The notes: generated from the letters alone by a model not told the origin. DNA of 64,000 bases from Eubacterium sp. (GCA_022764165.1 JALERM010000052.1:1-64000), one strand, 5' to 3'. Shown: positions 16,312-26,239, counted from the first letter of the stretch. Made by a program: numbers and translations.

Positions 16312-19300
16312 ATGCTAACAAAGCTGAGAAAAAAATTGCAGAAACTAAAAAAGAGAATCTATACTACGGCAAATGTTTATCTGAAGTATAGTAGGGAACC
16401 AATTGATGAAAAACTGGTTCTTCTGGAAGGAGGACAGGGAAAGAATATTAATGGCAATATGTTTGCTTTTTTACGTGAATTATGTGAAAACCCCGAATGG
16501 AAAGATTATCAGGTAGTTTATGTAGTTGTTGGGAATAATGAAAAAAAAGCACATGAGCGTTTTGAATTTTATGGATATCATGTCATGACAGTTATTCGGA
16601 ATTCAAAAGAATACTGTCGGTATCTGGCAACAGCAAAGTATCTTTTGACAGATAATTCATTTCCTCCCTATTTTAATAAAAGGGAAGAGCAGATTTATCT
16701 GAATACATGGCATGGAACTCCACTTAAGACCCTTGGTAAAAGTGAAATCCAGAACGTAAAATCCATGGCAAATATACAGAAAAATTATTTGATGTGTGAT
16801 TATGCTCTTTTCCCAAATGAATTTACCAGGGATATATTCATGAAAGACTATATGCTTGAGAATCTTTATAAGGGAAAAATTGTTTTATGTGATTACCCGA
16901 GAAACAGTATATTGTTTGATAAGAAGCATGAAATCAATCTGAGAGAAAAATTAGGACTTCAGGAGAAACAGATCATTGCTTATATGCCAACATGGCGTGG
17001 AGCTAACAGAAAAGCGGAAATTAAGGCACAGCAAAAACAATTAATGACCTTTTTTAATGAAATAGACTCTCAATTGACAGACAACCAGTTGCTATATGTA
17101 AATTTGCATTTCCTTGTAGCAGATACGATTGATTATAGCGGATTTAAGCATATTCTTTCTTTCCCGAAACAATATGAAACGTATGATTTCCTTGCAGTCT
17201 GTGATATTCTGGTTACGGATTATTCCAGTGTCTTTTTTGATTTCGCCTGTCCGCAAAAGAAAGTTATTTTATTTCCTTATGATTTGGAAGAGTATATGAG
17301 TACCAGAGGAACATATTTTCCTTTAGAAAATCTACCTTTCCCAATCGTACAAAACACAGAACAGCTTGTGGAGGAGATTGATCGGGCCGGTGGCGATGAG
17401 CACATAGATGCTTTTTTTCACCAGTATTGTGCTTATCGGTGTTCAGATACGGCAAGATATCTGTTACGACTGATGATTCATGGAGAAAATGAAAAGATAA
17501 CAATTGAAAATCCACCGGATAATGGGAAGTCTATGCTTCTTATTTATGGAGGCGATTTGAAAAACAAATTTATTAATCGGAAATTACTGGAATTGATTTC
17601 GGTTATTCGTGAGCAGACACAGGATAATATCCTTCTTTGCTTTAATGGCAATTTATCACCGGTAAAAAGAGAATTTTTAACAAATCTTCCTGACAATGTT
17701 TCGTTTTTTAATATTATTTCAGGGTACAATTTTTCTGTTATACAGAAAATACTGGCAGCTGTTTCATTGCGTTTCCTTACCGCAGATCGATTGACAGGTC
17801 AATTTCTGAATTTAGCCTATCAAAAAGAACGAAAACGTCTGTTTTATCGTTTGGAACCGATAAAGGTAATTAATGCATCGGGCAGGCCAAATTATATGTA
17901 CAGAGTCCTGGCTACTTTTTCATGCAAAAAAGAGGCTCATATACATCATGAGAATATGATGGGGCTGATGACCAAATCTCATATTTTTAGTGTAATGGAA
18001 AAGAAAGTACGGAAAAGTTATGATATAGTCATTGATCACAGACAAGATAATGTATATCCTTTCTGGGAAGAAGAGGAAAGAAAAGGATATTATAATAAGT
18101 GTTTTACAATAGGAAATATTTGTACTCTTTATCAAAATAGAAAAGAAAAAGTCAGTATGTATGCTGCTGCACTGGTAAAAAATACAGGTGCAGTTCCTGT
18201 AAAAGAGCTGAAAATAGCGGTAAATAATGAAATATGTCCCTCAGTCATTTATAGAGGTATCAAGTTGGGAAAGGCAAAAAGGATTTTGTTTTATTCGCTG
18301 CAGATTCCTTTTGAATGTATTGGACAGATGAATGTTAATAACAGAATCAGTTTTGTGTATCAGGATACAGATGGGTACGGAATGAATGTGGGCGTCAAAT
18401 ATAAATTTTATCAAAAGAACATAGGTCATTATAAGCGGGGACCGATTCATTTTCTTCCAGAGAAAAATACATCAGTCTATTTCAGACAGTCTGTGGGTAA
18501 TCGGCTATATCTCACTGTTAGGGAGACCAATATGACTGATTCCCGAAAAGAACAGAGAAAGCTTTTGTTTGCTTATTATTTGTCCAAAATATGTCCTTCT
18601 AAAAACAGAATGATATTATTTGAAAAAAATAGTTCCCGATATGAAGAAAGCGCTTCAGTATTATATGAAAGATTGATTGATGAAGGATATAGCAATGCTT
18701 ATTTTTTCCTTGACAGAAATTATCCGTTTTACAGTGAAATTCCGGAAGAATATCGCAGCAATCTAGTTGATAAGGGAAGCTTTCGCCATTATCTTTATTT
18801 TTTTCAGGCGACCACTTTTATTGGATCAGAAACACTGGGCCATGCCATTGACCTGAGAATAGAAAACAAATATGCCAGAAAAAAACTTTTATCGAAAGAT
18901 ATAAATTATGTTTTCCTTCAGCATGGAGTGATGTATATGATATCCATGGATTCAGAAGCAAGAAAATTTTTCAGACCTGTAAAAACAAATGGGAAATATC
19001 GCGTGGTAACATCTTCAAAAAGAGAAGCGGAACATTTTACAGATTATGGAAAATGCGCCCCATCCAATCTGTATATTTGCGGACTCCCCAAATTTGATCG
19101 CAGTGTCATGGATGAAGATGCAGATAAGATTGTCATCATGATTACCTGGAGACCATGGGAATTTAATCAGATAAGATTTGATTTTAAAAATACAAAATAT
19201 TATCAGATGATATGTCGGATTTTTGATGCAATTCCGGGAAATCTGAAGGAAAAGGTTATTATTTTACCGCATCCACTTTTCTTTCATGCGATTAAAAATC

Positions 19301-19680
19301 TGGACTTTGAATTAAAAGAATATATGAAATGTGAAATCAAATATGATGATATTCTTAAGAAAACCAAAGTAATGATTACAGACTATTCTTCTATCTCTTA
19401 TGATGCGTTTTACAGAGGTGCTAATGTGATTTTCTACTGGGAAGAAAAGGATGAATGTCTGGAAAAGTATGGACCATCTTCAAAACTGATGTTAAACGAA
19501 GATAATGCTTTTGGTGATATTTGTTATGATAATGGAGAACTTGAGTCAATAATTCAGAAGAATTACGAAGAGGGGCAAAGAAAAAAATATATTGCTCATT
19601 ATCGGGAAATTGTTGAGTTCCATGACGGAAAGAATACCGAACGGCTAATTGAAATGCTAAAAGAAGATCAGATCATTTAA
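16312..19680 (+). CDS. Large two-domain CDP-glycerol glycerophosphotransferase (TagF-like)
   Basis: A 1122-residue protein with two glycerophosphotransferase modules. The first (about 1-390) has TWHGTPLKTLG, MPTWRGANRKAE and TDYSSVFFDFACPQKK; the second (about 730-1122) has FLQHGVMYM, ITWRPWEFN, LPHPLFF and TDYSSISYDAF. A central stretch (about 400-720) is unlike the catalytic modules and includes a beta-rich section. Two active sites in one chain suggest that it lays down two different linkages or polymerises a repeat. The ATG at 16312 has GGAGG 10 nt upstream; a GTG at 16288 is a less likely start. The gene lies between the tagD stub and a duplicated 3' fragment of the preceding transferase, which implies that it was added to the cluster by recombination. 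Confidence 0.85.
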   Translation: MLTKLRKKLQKLKKRIYTTANVYLKYSREPIDEKLVLLEGGQGKNINGNMFAFLRELCENPEWKDYQVVYVVVGNNEKKAHERFEFYGYHVMTVIRNSKEYCRYLATAKYLLTDNSFPPYFNKREEQIYLNTWHGTPLKTLGKSEIQNVKSMANIQKNYLMCDYALFPNEFTRDIFMKDYMLENLYKGKIVLCDYPRNSILFDKKHEINLREKLGLQEKQIIAYMPTWRGANRKAEIKAQQKQLMTFFNEIDSQLTDNQLLYVNLHFLVADTIDYSGFKHILSFPKQYETYDFLAVCDILVTDYSSVFFDFACPQKKVILFPYDLEEYMSTRGTYFPLENLPFPIVQNTEQLVEEIDRAGGDEHIDAFFHQYCAYRCSDTARYLLRLMIHGENEKITIENPPDNGKSMLLIYGGDLKNKFINRKLLELISVIREQTQDNILLCFNGNLSPVKREFLTNLPDNVSFFNIISGYNFSVIQKILAAVSLRFLTADRLTGQFLNLAYQKERKRLFYRLEPIKVINASGRPNYMYRVLATFSCKKEAHIHHENMMGLMTKSHIFSVMEKKVRKSYDIVIDHRQDNVYPFWEEEERKGYYNKCFTIGNICTLYQNRKEKVSMYAAALVKNTGAVPVKELKIAVNNEICPSVIYRGIKLGKAKRILFYSLQIPFECIGQMNVNNRISFVYQDTDGYGMNVGVKYKFYQKNIGHYKRGPIHFLPEKNTSVYFRQSVGNRLYLTVRETNMTDSRKEQRKLLFAYYLSKICPSKNRMILFEKNSSRYEESASVLYERLIDEGYSNAYFFLDRNYPFYSEIPEEYRSNLVDKGSFRHYLYFFQATTFIGSETLGHAIDLRIENKYARKKLLSKDINYVFLQHGVMYMISMDSEARKFFRPVKTNGKYRVVTSSKREAEHFTDYGKCAPSNLYICGLPKFDRSVMDEDADKIVIMITWRPWEFNQIRFDFKNTKYYQMICRIFDAIPGNLKEKVIILPHPLFFHAIKNLDFELKEYMKCEIKYDDILKKTKVMITDYSSISYDAFYRGANVIFYWEEKDECLEKYGPSSKLMLNEDNAFGDICYDNGELESIIQKNYEEGQRKKYIAHYREIVEFHDGKNTERLIEMLKEDQII

Positions 19681-19698
19681 AAATGAAATAAAAGTTTT

Positions 19699-19788
19699 AT
19701 GGGACCCAAACCTGAAACTTTTACTGAACTCTTGAATTCTGTGTATGAACTGTTGTATAATCATGATAGTTATATACAGAAAAGGTAA
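19699..19788 (+). pseudogene. 3' fragment of a CDP-glycerol glycerophosphotransferase
   Basis: Thirty codons including a stop encode GPKPETFTELLNSVYELLYN and a short tail, closely similar to GPKPKTFSQFLNSVYDLLYA near the end of the enzyme encoded at 14931-16139. No ribosome site or upstream part is present. It is a gene remnant that precedes tagD in the way the complete copy precedes the tagD stub at 16167. Confidence 0.75.
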
Positions 19789-19876
19789 AAGATATATCAT
19801 AAAATAAGAATATTAACGTGTTACAGCTGAAGAAATGCTAATCATTGTGTCGGCAAAGATATGACAGGAGAACAAT

Positions 19877-20272
19877 ATGAGAAAAGTAATTACTTATGGA
19901 ACATACGACCTTCTGCATTATGGTCATGTTAAATTATTGGAAAGAGCAAAGGCTTTGGGAGACTATCTGATTGTCGGATTGTCTACTGATGAATTTAACT
20001 GGAACGAGAAAAATAAAAAATGTTATTTTTCCTATAAAGAAAGAAAAAGTCTTCTGGAGGCTCTCAGATATGTGGATTTGGTCATTCCGGAGAATTCCTG
20101 GGAACAGAAAATTTCAGATGTGAAGGAGTTTAAGGTAGATACATTTGTGATAGGTGATGACTGGGAAGGAAAATTTGATTTTCTGAAAGAATATTGTGAA
20201 GTCGTTTATCTGCCAAGGACACCGGAGATTTCTACTACACAAATCAAAAGAGATTTGGGAAAAGATAAATGA
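19877..20272 (+). CDS. tagD: Glycerol-3-phosphate cytidylyltransferase
   Basis: A 131-residue enzyme, close to the 129 residues of Bacillus TagD, that makes CDP-glycerol from CTP and glycerol-3-phosphate, the donor for the four transferases around it. The catalytic HxGH motif is HYGH at residues 14-17 and the second signature is RTPEISTTQIK near the C-terminus. CAGGAGAA precedes the ATG. Its last codons overlap the start of the next gene by 4 bp (ATGA), so translation is coupled. Confidence 0.95.
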   Translation: MRKVITYGTYDLLHYGHVKLLERAKALGDYLIVGLSTDEFNWNEKNKKCYFSYKERKSLLEALRYVDLVIPENSWEQKISDVKEFKVDTFVIGDDWEGKFDFLKEYCEVVYLPRTPEISTTQIKRDLGKDK

Positions 20273-21645
20273 AGGAATACAAGATATTGTGTAGGAAAAT
20301 AAAAAAAGTGATTAAAAGAATGATTGGTCTGTATGGTAAAAATCATCCTGGGTTCCGCAAATCATGGAAAAAAATGATATATTTAAAAAGAAGAATGCAA
20401 TATGTCTCATGTACCCGAAAGATAATGCCTGACAGCACAACTGTGGTCTTTCAGTCATTTAATGGGAAAACATATGGATGTAGTCCCAAGGCTATCTATG
20501 AATATATGATTTCTCATAAAGAGTTTGAAGACTGGAATTATATCTGGATTTTCAGAGACGTGGCGAAATATAAGTATCTGGAACAAAATCCACATACAAG
20601 GGTAATTCCTAAAATTGCCAGAATATATGAAGAAGAACTGGCCCATGCCAAATACTGGATTACCAATTACCGTGTACCGGATCATATATGGCCAAAGGAA
20701 AATCAGGTGTATGTGCAGTGTTGGCATGGAACTCCGCTGAAGCGTCTGGGGTATGACCTTCAGACTTCTGAGAATGCCATTGATTCTATTGCGGATATTC
20801 GTGAGAAGTACGACATGGATGCTAAAAAGTTCAAATATATTCTTTCTCCATCTGCATTTGCCAGTGAAAAGTTTACTTCTGCCTGGAATCTGAAAGCCAG
20901 CGGCATGGAAGACAAGGTAATGGAGGTCGGCTACCCGAGAAATGATTTTCTTTTGAATTACAAAGCGGATGATCTAAAGAAAATCAAGGAGTTTATCGGG
21001 ATTCCGGAGGATAAAAAGGTGATTCTGTATGCACCTACCTGGAGAGATAACCAGCATGAGGCCGGAGTTGGCTTTACGTATGATCTGAATGTGGATTTTG
21101 AACGGCTGCGCCGGGAGTTGGGTGATGAATATGTCATTTTGTTCCGCGTGCATTATCTGGTTGCAAGCAGCTTTTCTTTCCGGGATTTTGAAGGATTTAT
21201 CTACAATGTTTCTAACTATGACGATATTAACCATCTGTATCTGATTGCGGATTTGTTGATTACCGATTATTCCAGTGTATTTTTTGACTATGGAATTCTG
21301 AAAAAACCAATGCTGTTCTATATGTATGATCTGGATGATTATAAGGACAGTATCCGCGGTTTTTATTTTGGTATCGACAGGCTTCCGGGCAGAATCATTA
21401 CGGAAGAAGAAGAACTTCCGGATGCGATCCGTGACAGTATGGAAAACTTCTGTTATGATGAAAAGTACAGAGAATTCAACGAATTGTTCAGTCATCTGGA
21501 GGATGGAAATGCCAGTGCACGTTTTGTCGCCACTGTTTTTCCTGAGATTACAGTGACTTCCAGGGCTCAGGAGAGAGAACTGATGCTTCCAAAGAAGCCG
21601 GTGCAGGAGCCTGCTGATGATGAGAATTCCGGAGGAGAAGCATGA
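20269..21645 (+). CDS. CDP-glycerol:polyol glycerophosphotransferase (TagB/TagF family)
   Basis: A 458-residue enzyme with a basic, amphipathic N-terminus likely to bind the membrane, then the catalytic module: QCWHGTPLKRLGYDLQ near residue 153, YAPTWRDNQHEAG near 250 and TDYSSVFFDYGILKKP near 330. It is clearly paralogous to the product of 23177-24421, with the same order of motifs and many shared blocks. It is translationally coupled to tagD upstream and to the exporter permease downstream through 4-bp overlaps, so it is a core polymerase or primase of the teichoic-acid-like polymer. Confidence 0.9.
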   Translation: MKEYKILCRKIKKVIKRMIGLYGKNHPGFRKSWKKMIYLKRRMQYVSCTRKIMPDSTTVVFQSFNGKTYGCSPKAIYEYMISHKEFEDWNYIWIFRDVAKYKYLEQNPHTRVIPKIARIYEEELAHAKYWITNYRVPDHIWPKENQVYVQCWHGTPLKRLGYDLQTSENAIDSIADIREKYDMDAKKFKYILSPSAFASEKFTSAWNLKASGMEDKVMEVGYPRNDFLLNYKADDLKKIKEFIGIPEDKKVILYAPTWRDNQHEAGVGFTYDLNVDFERLRRELGDEYVILFRVHYLVASSFSFRDFEGFIYNVSNYDDINHLYLIADLLITDYSSVFFDYGILKKPMLFYMYDLDDYKDSIRGFYFGIDRLPGRIITEEEELPDAIRDSMENFCYDEKYREFNELFSHLEDGNASARFVATVFPEITVTSRAQERELMLPKKPVQEPADDENSGGEA

Positions 21646-22424
21646 AGCGATTGATCAAAGATTGGCGGCGTTATTGGCCTTATACAAAATATGCAGCAAA
21701 ATCGGGACTGAAGTCTGAAGTAGCCAGCTCACATCTGAGCTGGCTATGGTGGATTCTGGATCCGATTTTATTTATGCTGGTCTACTGGTTTATATTTATG
21801 GTAATCTTTGGGCAGAAGAAAGAATACTTTCATATTTTTGTATTCGTAGGTCTGTCTATGTGGAACCTGTTTAACAAAACGGTTTCCGGCAGTGTGAGAA
21901 TTGTGGCTGCCAACCGGGCTGTAGTCACAAAGGTGTATATACCAAAGTATTTTCTGATTATTGTTCTGTTGTGTGAGAATTTATTTAAGATGATGATTTC
22001 CTTTGGAATTGTGATCATCATGATGCTCTGGTCTCATGTGCCGATTTCCTGGAATGTGATTTACGTTTTTCCTGTGCTGGTGGATCTGATTTTGATCACC
22101 TTTGGTGTAAGTACGATTCTGGCACATTTTGGTGTATTTATGGATGATCTGAAAAATCTGACCAATGTGGGACTGCGCGTATTGTTTTACATGTCCGGTA
22201 TTTTTTATGTGATCACGGATCGTGTGGATGCGGCGGTGGCAACCCTTCTTTTGCGGGTAAATCCAATCGGATTTCTGATTGATGCCTGCAGGGAATCTCT
22301 GGTGTATTGTCATACACCTCACAGACGTCTGATTTTGCTCTGGTTTGTGGTGGGGGCAGCACTTTCGGCTATCGGTATCGCGACAATTTATAAGAATGAA
22401 AATAATTATGTGAAGGTAATTTAG
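21642..22424 (+). CDS. tagG: Teichoic-acid-type ABC exporter, permease subunit
   Basis: A 260-residue ABC2-type membrane protein with about six hydrophobic segments and the TagG/Wzm pattern (LSWLWWILDPILFMLVYWFI; VTKVYIPKYFLI). It pairs with the ATPase directly downstream to move a lipid-linked polymer to the outer face. It overlaps the preceding transferase by 4 bp, and its stop is followed at once by the ATPase start, so the two are made together. Confidence 0.9.
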   Translation: MKRLIKDWRRYWPYTKYAAKSGLKSEVASSHLSWLWWILDPILFMLVYWFIFMVIFGQKKEYFHIFVFVGLSMWNLFNKTVSGSVRIVAANRAVVTKVYIPKYFLIIVLLCENLFKMMISFGIVIIMMLWSHVPISWNVIYVFPVLVDLILITFGVSTILAHFGVFMDDLKNLTNVGLRVLFYMSGIFYVITDRVDAAVATLLLRVNPIGFLIDACRESLVYCHTPHRRLILLWFVVGAALSAIGIATIYKNENNYVKVI

Positions 22425-23156
22425 ATGAAACCGGGAAATGCAATCGAAGTCAAAGATTTGAAAATTACGTATAAATGTGTGAAGTCCCTTTCTCTTCGCA
22501 AGAGTTTTTTTCATCTACGCAAGAGTAAGCTGGAGGTTCACGAGGCGCTGAAAGGAATTTCCTTTGAAGTGAAAAAAGGAGAGATTCTGGGAATTGTGGG
22601 CAAAAATGGAAGCGGAAAATCTACGCTTTTGCGTGCAATCGCAGGTATTTTCTCAGCGGATTCCGGAAGTATCGAGCTGGAATCGGATTCGGTTTCCCTG
22701 CTTTCTATCGGTGTAGGATTTCAGAAACAGCTGAGCGGACGGGAGAATATTATTTTGTCCGGAATGCTGCTGGGATTTTCCGAGCAGCAGGTTCGGGATA
22801 AAATGGATGAGATCATTGAATTTGCAGGTCTGGGAAAATTTATCGATATGCCGGTAAAGACGTATTCCAGCGGTATGCACTCCAAACTGGCCTTTTCCAT
22901 CACCGCAGTTCTGGAGACGGACATTATGCTGATTGATGAAGTGCTCAGTGTGGGAGATGCGAAGTTCAAGAAAAAAAGTTACAGAAAAATGAAAGAACTG
23001 ATCATGGATGAAAATCGTACGGTGGTGATCGTATCCCATAGTTCGGAAACATTGGAGAAGTTATGTACCAGTCTGCTGTGGCTTCATGAGGGTGAAGTAC
23101 GGATGCAGGGAGAAACCAGAAAAGTTCTGGAGGCGTACAATGAATTTATGGCCTGA
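22425..23156 (+). CDS. tagH: Teichoic-acid-type ABC exporter, ATPase subunit
   Basis: A 243-residue ABC ATPase: Walker A GKNGSGKST, signature YSSGMHSKLAF, Walker B IMLIDEVLSVGD. It has the TagH/Wzt-type N-terminal segment but lacks the C-terminal extension found in Bacillus TagH and in the Wzt of this window at 44242. It therefore looks like an exporter without a polymer-end recognition domain. The ATG abuts the permease stop codon. Confidence 0.92.
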   Translation: MKPGNAIEVKDLKITYKCVKSLSLRKSFFHLRKSKLEVHEALKGISFEVKKGEILGIVGKNGSGKSTLLRAIAGIFSADSGSIELESDSVSLLSIGVGFQKQLSGRENIILSGMLLGFSEQQVRDKMDEIIEFAGLGKFIDMPVKTYSSGMHSKLAFSITAVLETDIMLIDEVLSVGDAKFKKKSYRKMKELIMDENRTVVIVSHSSETLEKLCTSLLWLHEGEVRMQGETRKVLEAYNEFMA

Positions 23157-23176
23157 AACGGGGGATAACAGAACAG

Positions 23177-24421
23177 ATGAATATGTGGAAATGGATGGGA
23201 AAACTGTGCAGCGTGACTCCCTGGACAAAGAAACTGAGTCTGAAAATGCTCTATTGGTGGAAAACACGGATGTACAGACACCATTATGTGGATAAGACAG
23301 AGATGGAACCCCATACGGTAGTGTTCGAAGCTTTTATGGGGAAAAAATATGCCTGCAGTCCCAGGGCAATGTATGAAGCCATGCTGCAGGATTCTTATTA
23401 TGCGTCCTGGAAAAAAATATGGGCTTTTCGTGATCCGGAATCGTATCGATGGTTGGAGAATGATCCGAATACGAAGGTTGTCGCTTATCGGAAAAGAGAA
23501 TATTATGAAGCGTATGCCAGGAGTGCATATTGGATTACTAATTCCCGTCTGCCCAGAGAAGTTGTTCCGCGAAAAGAACAGGAATATATCCAGTGCTGGC
23601 ATGGAACTCCTCTGAAAAAGCTGGGATTTGATCTGGAGGTTTATGCTGAAAACAAAGGAAGTCTGCAGGAGGTGAGGGAAAACTATCTTGGTGAGGCAAA
23701 GAAATTTACCAGGATGATGTCTCCCTCTCCGTTTTATACAGAAAAGATGATATCGGCATTTCATCTGGAATATCTCAACAAGGAAAATATCATTCTGGAA
23801 AAAGGATATCCAAGGAATGACAGGCTGTTCCAGGCATCGTCAGATGAAATACAGCTAATCCGGGAGCGGCTGAAAATTCCGTCAGACAAAAAGGTAATCC
23901 TGTACGCACCAACCTGGCGTGAGAACCAGCATGTTCCGGGGGAGGGATACCGCTATCGGCTTCAGGCTGACTTTGAGAAGTGGAAAGCCATGCTGGGACA
24001 GGAGTATGTAATTTTATTCAGAGCCCATTATTTTATCAGTGGGCAGTATGATTTTGGGGCGTATGATGGATTTGTCATTGATGTGTCCGGACTGGATGAT
24101 GTCAATGATCTTTATCTGGTATCAGATCTGCTGATTACAGACTACTCCAGTGTGTTTTTTGATTATGCCAACCTGAACAGACCGATTCTGTTCTATATGT
24201 ATGACTATGAGGCCTATAAAAATCAGATGAGGGATTTCTATCTGGATATCCACACACTTCCGGGGCCGGTGGTGAAAACCCAGGAAGAATTGTTGAAAAC
24301 TATAAAAAATTTGCCTGAAGTTGTGGAAAACTATCAGGCAAATTATGAGAAATTTAATGAGACATTTAATCCGCACCGCAGTCCCTGCAGTCAGGATTAT
24401 TTGCAATCCTGGGTTCGATGA
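23177..24421 (+). CDS. CDP-glycerol:polyol glycerophosphotransferase (TagB/TagF family)
   Basis: A 414-residue enzyme with the motifs QCWHGTPLKKLGFDLE, YAPTWRENQHVPGEG and TDYSSVFFDYANLNRP, closely similar in layout to the enzyme at 20269. It begins 20 bp after the exporter ATPase and closes the glycerol-phosphate polymer operon. The ribosome site is a GGGGG run about 12 nt upstream, which is weak. Its 3' end overlaps by 25 bp the end of the minus-strand gene 24397-26181, an unusual convergent overlap. Confidence 0.88.
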   Translation: MNMWKWMGKLCSVTPWTKKLSLKMLYWWKTRMYRHHYVDKTEMEPHTVVFEAFMGKKYACSPRAMYEAMLQDSYYASWKKIWAFRDPESYRWLENDPNTKVVAYRKREYYEAYARSAYWITNSRLPREVVPRKEQEYIQCWHGTPLKKLGFDLEVYAENKGSLQEVRENYLGEAKKFTRMMSPSPFYTEKMISAFHLEYLNKENIILEKGYPRNDRLFQASSDEIQLIRERLKIPSDKKVILYAPTWRENQHVPGEGYRYRLQADFEKWKAMLGQEYVILFRAHYFISGQYDFGAYDGFVIDVSGLDDVNDLYLVSDLLITDYSSVFFDYANLNRPILFYMYDYEAYKNQMRDFYLDIHTLPGPVVKTQEELLKTIKNLPEVVENYQANYEKFNETFNPHRSPCSQDYLQSWVR

Positions 24422-26181
24422 GACTGTTTTTCTTCCATCTCATCCAGTTCTCTGTAAAACTCTCTTGCTTCACGGCGCATGCGGCGCAGCTCTTCTGCTC
24501 GCTGTCTGCGCTTTTTTTTGCGTCGAAGATGCAGAAGAAGCAAAATGATAGTAAACAGCAGAAGCGACAGCAGTACTATGATAAGAACATACAGCCAGAC
24601 CGGCTCATAAATCAGTGTAATGATATGATCACCTTTAATATTACGCAGCTTAACATTCTGAGACACATATTTCAATGACACTTCTTTTCCATCGACCAGG
24701 CATCTGGTAAGCCGGCAGAAACGGTCGGGCTCAACCCTGGTTGTGTAAGAATCCCCCCGATACAGACTGATAGTAGTTTCCATTACGGTTCCGTGTTCTG
24801 CCTGAATCTGCAATGTGTACATGGGAATCGCAGTGAAAATCGCATGCACCGTGTGGTCAGCAGTCAGATCTGTAAAGGTGTAGGAAGTTTCATCGCCGTT
24901 CAGATTTACCGTTTCCCCGTCAATCGTCAGAGATGACAACTCATAATGTTCCTCCGGGGTAAAGTCGATGGTGACAGATTCGTGCTCATATGCGGTTGAA
25001 TTCTCCGTAATTGTTCCGTGTTCCGCACTGGTGGTTACCGTATAGCGGGGAATCTCTTCGAATATTGCATTTATTGTATGGTCTGCTTCCAGATTCATAA
25101 AAGTATAGGATTCAGGATAGTCAGTAATGGACTGGTCTATACCGTCCACGATTAACCGTGCGAGGCGATACCCCTCCGCACAGTCATAGGATACCGTATG
25201 AGAACTGCTTTCCGGAAGTTCCAGTGCACTTTCCGTTATTGTTCCGTTTTCTGCAGAAGTTATCACACTGTGTATAATCGGCAGATGGGTATCGTAGAGT
25301 TTGAAATTCGTTGTTCCCTTGACGATGGCGGCCATCATCAGATGTCCCGGTTCCAGCTGACAGATACCTTCCGGCTCCACATCAAAAGAATCATGACCGG
25401 GTAAAGTCAGATAATAACTGCCCACTCTGGCCTGTTGGGAAATGGAATATACATCCACGATATTCATATAACCTTCACGCTGCATATAGGGTATGCTGAT
25501 GATAAAATCCCCTGTCACGCAGAAATCCTGAAAAGAGCTGCGGCTGTGGGACAGGCGGAGATTCAGAATATCTGTGATCTGAAAATTATTATCTGTGAAA
25601 ACAAAAGCATAGTCGGCAATCCGATTAGCCATCAGGATATACCGGTCATTTTCCTGGTCATAATCAATTCCGAAATAATTCATACTGCCGTTGCCAACCT
25701 GGACTTTTCGCTTAAAGCGCAGGGTGTTGGCATCCACAATAAATACAGCACCCGCATTCGAGGGGTCATTGGTAAACAGCCCCGCAATGGCAATTTCCTG
25801 CGTGTTGGGATTGTAGGTCATACCGTTGCCGTGCTCGTAATCCGTTTCTGTCACGTGAAAGGCATAACTGTATTGTTCCACAGGATTGCCGTTGGCATCG
25901 GTGGAGTTCCGGTAAAATGCAATCAGAGTGTCTGGTTTTGTCGTGTTTTTATCTCCATTGACCAGACATACGATATACTGGTCGGTGGCACACATGGACT
26001 GGAGCTGGCCGGATGTATCGACGATGGAGGTCTCGGTTACCATACTCCATGGGGTGGTTTCCAAATCTGAAGTTTTGAGTGCTCCTGAGACAGATTCGGC
26101 AGGCAAAACAAACAGAACTGACAGAATAAAAGTCAGGAGCAGAGATATGTAGTTGTATGTGTGAATCAATTTTTGTTTCAT
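24397..26181 (-). CDS. Secreted, membrane-anchored beta-propeller protein with InlB-type repeats
   Basis: A 594-residue surface protein. A signal peptide covers about residues 1-33. Residues about 40-290 look like a beta-propeller (NGMTYNPNTQEIAIAG, YFGIDYDQENDRYILMA). Three repeats of about 75 residues follow, at about 300-530, with the pattern SAENGTIT ... VDG ... YTFMNLEADHTINAIF, the divergent InlB-B / bacterial repeat type. A membrane helix lies at about 532-555 and the tail is basic. AAGGGG precedes the ATG. The likely role is extracellular binding or structure; no catalytic residues were recognised. It interrupts the two polymer loci on the opposite strand. Confidence 0.75.
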   Translation of the reverse strand: MKQKLIHTYNYISLLLTFILSVLFVLPAESVSGALKTSDLETTPWSMVTETSIVDTSGQLQSMCATDQYIVCLVNGDKNTTKPDTLIAFYRNSTDANGNPVEQYSYAFHVTETDYEHGNGMTYNPNTQEIAIAGLFTNDPSNAGAVFIVDANTLRFKRKVQVGNGSMNYFGIDYDQENDRYILMANRIADYAFVFTDNNFQITDILNLRLSHSRSSFQDFCVTGDFIISIPYMQREGYMNIVDVYSISQQARVGSYYLTLPGHDSFDVEPEGICQLEPGHLMMAAIVKGTTNFKLYDTHLPIIHSVITSAENGTITESALELPESSSHTVSYDCAEGYRLARLIVDGIDQSITDYPESYTFMNLEADHTINAIFEEIPRYTVTTSAEHGTITENSTAYEHESVTIDFTPEEHYELSSLTIDGETVNLNGDETSYTFTDLTADHTVHAIFTAIPMYTLQIQAEHGTVMETTISLYRGDSYTTRVEPDRFCRLTRCLVDGKEVSLKYVSQNVKLRNIKGDHIITLIYEPVWLYVLIIVLLSLLLFTIILLLLHLRRKKKRRQRAEELRRMRREAREFYRELDEMEEKQSHRTQDCK

Positions 26182-26210
26182 GGCTTCCCCTTATTAAGAT
26201 AATTAAAGAT

Positions 26211-26239
26211 AGTATAGCATGATTGAAATGAAGGAGCAA
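26211..26239 (-). promoter_or_regulatory. Possible promoter of the beta-propeller protein gene
   Basis: On the minus strand, TTGCTC (26239-26234) and TATACT (26216-26211) are 17 nt apart, about 30 bp before the start codon. The -35 box is poor. Confidence 0.35.
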
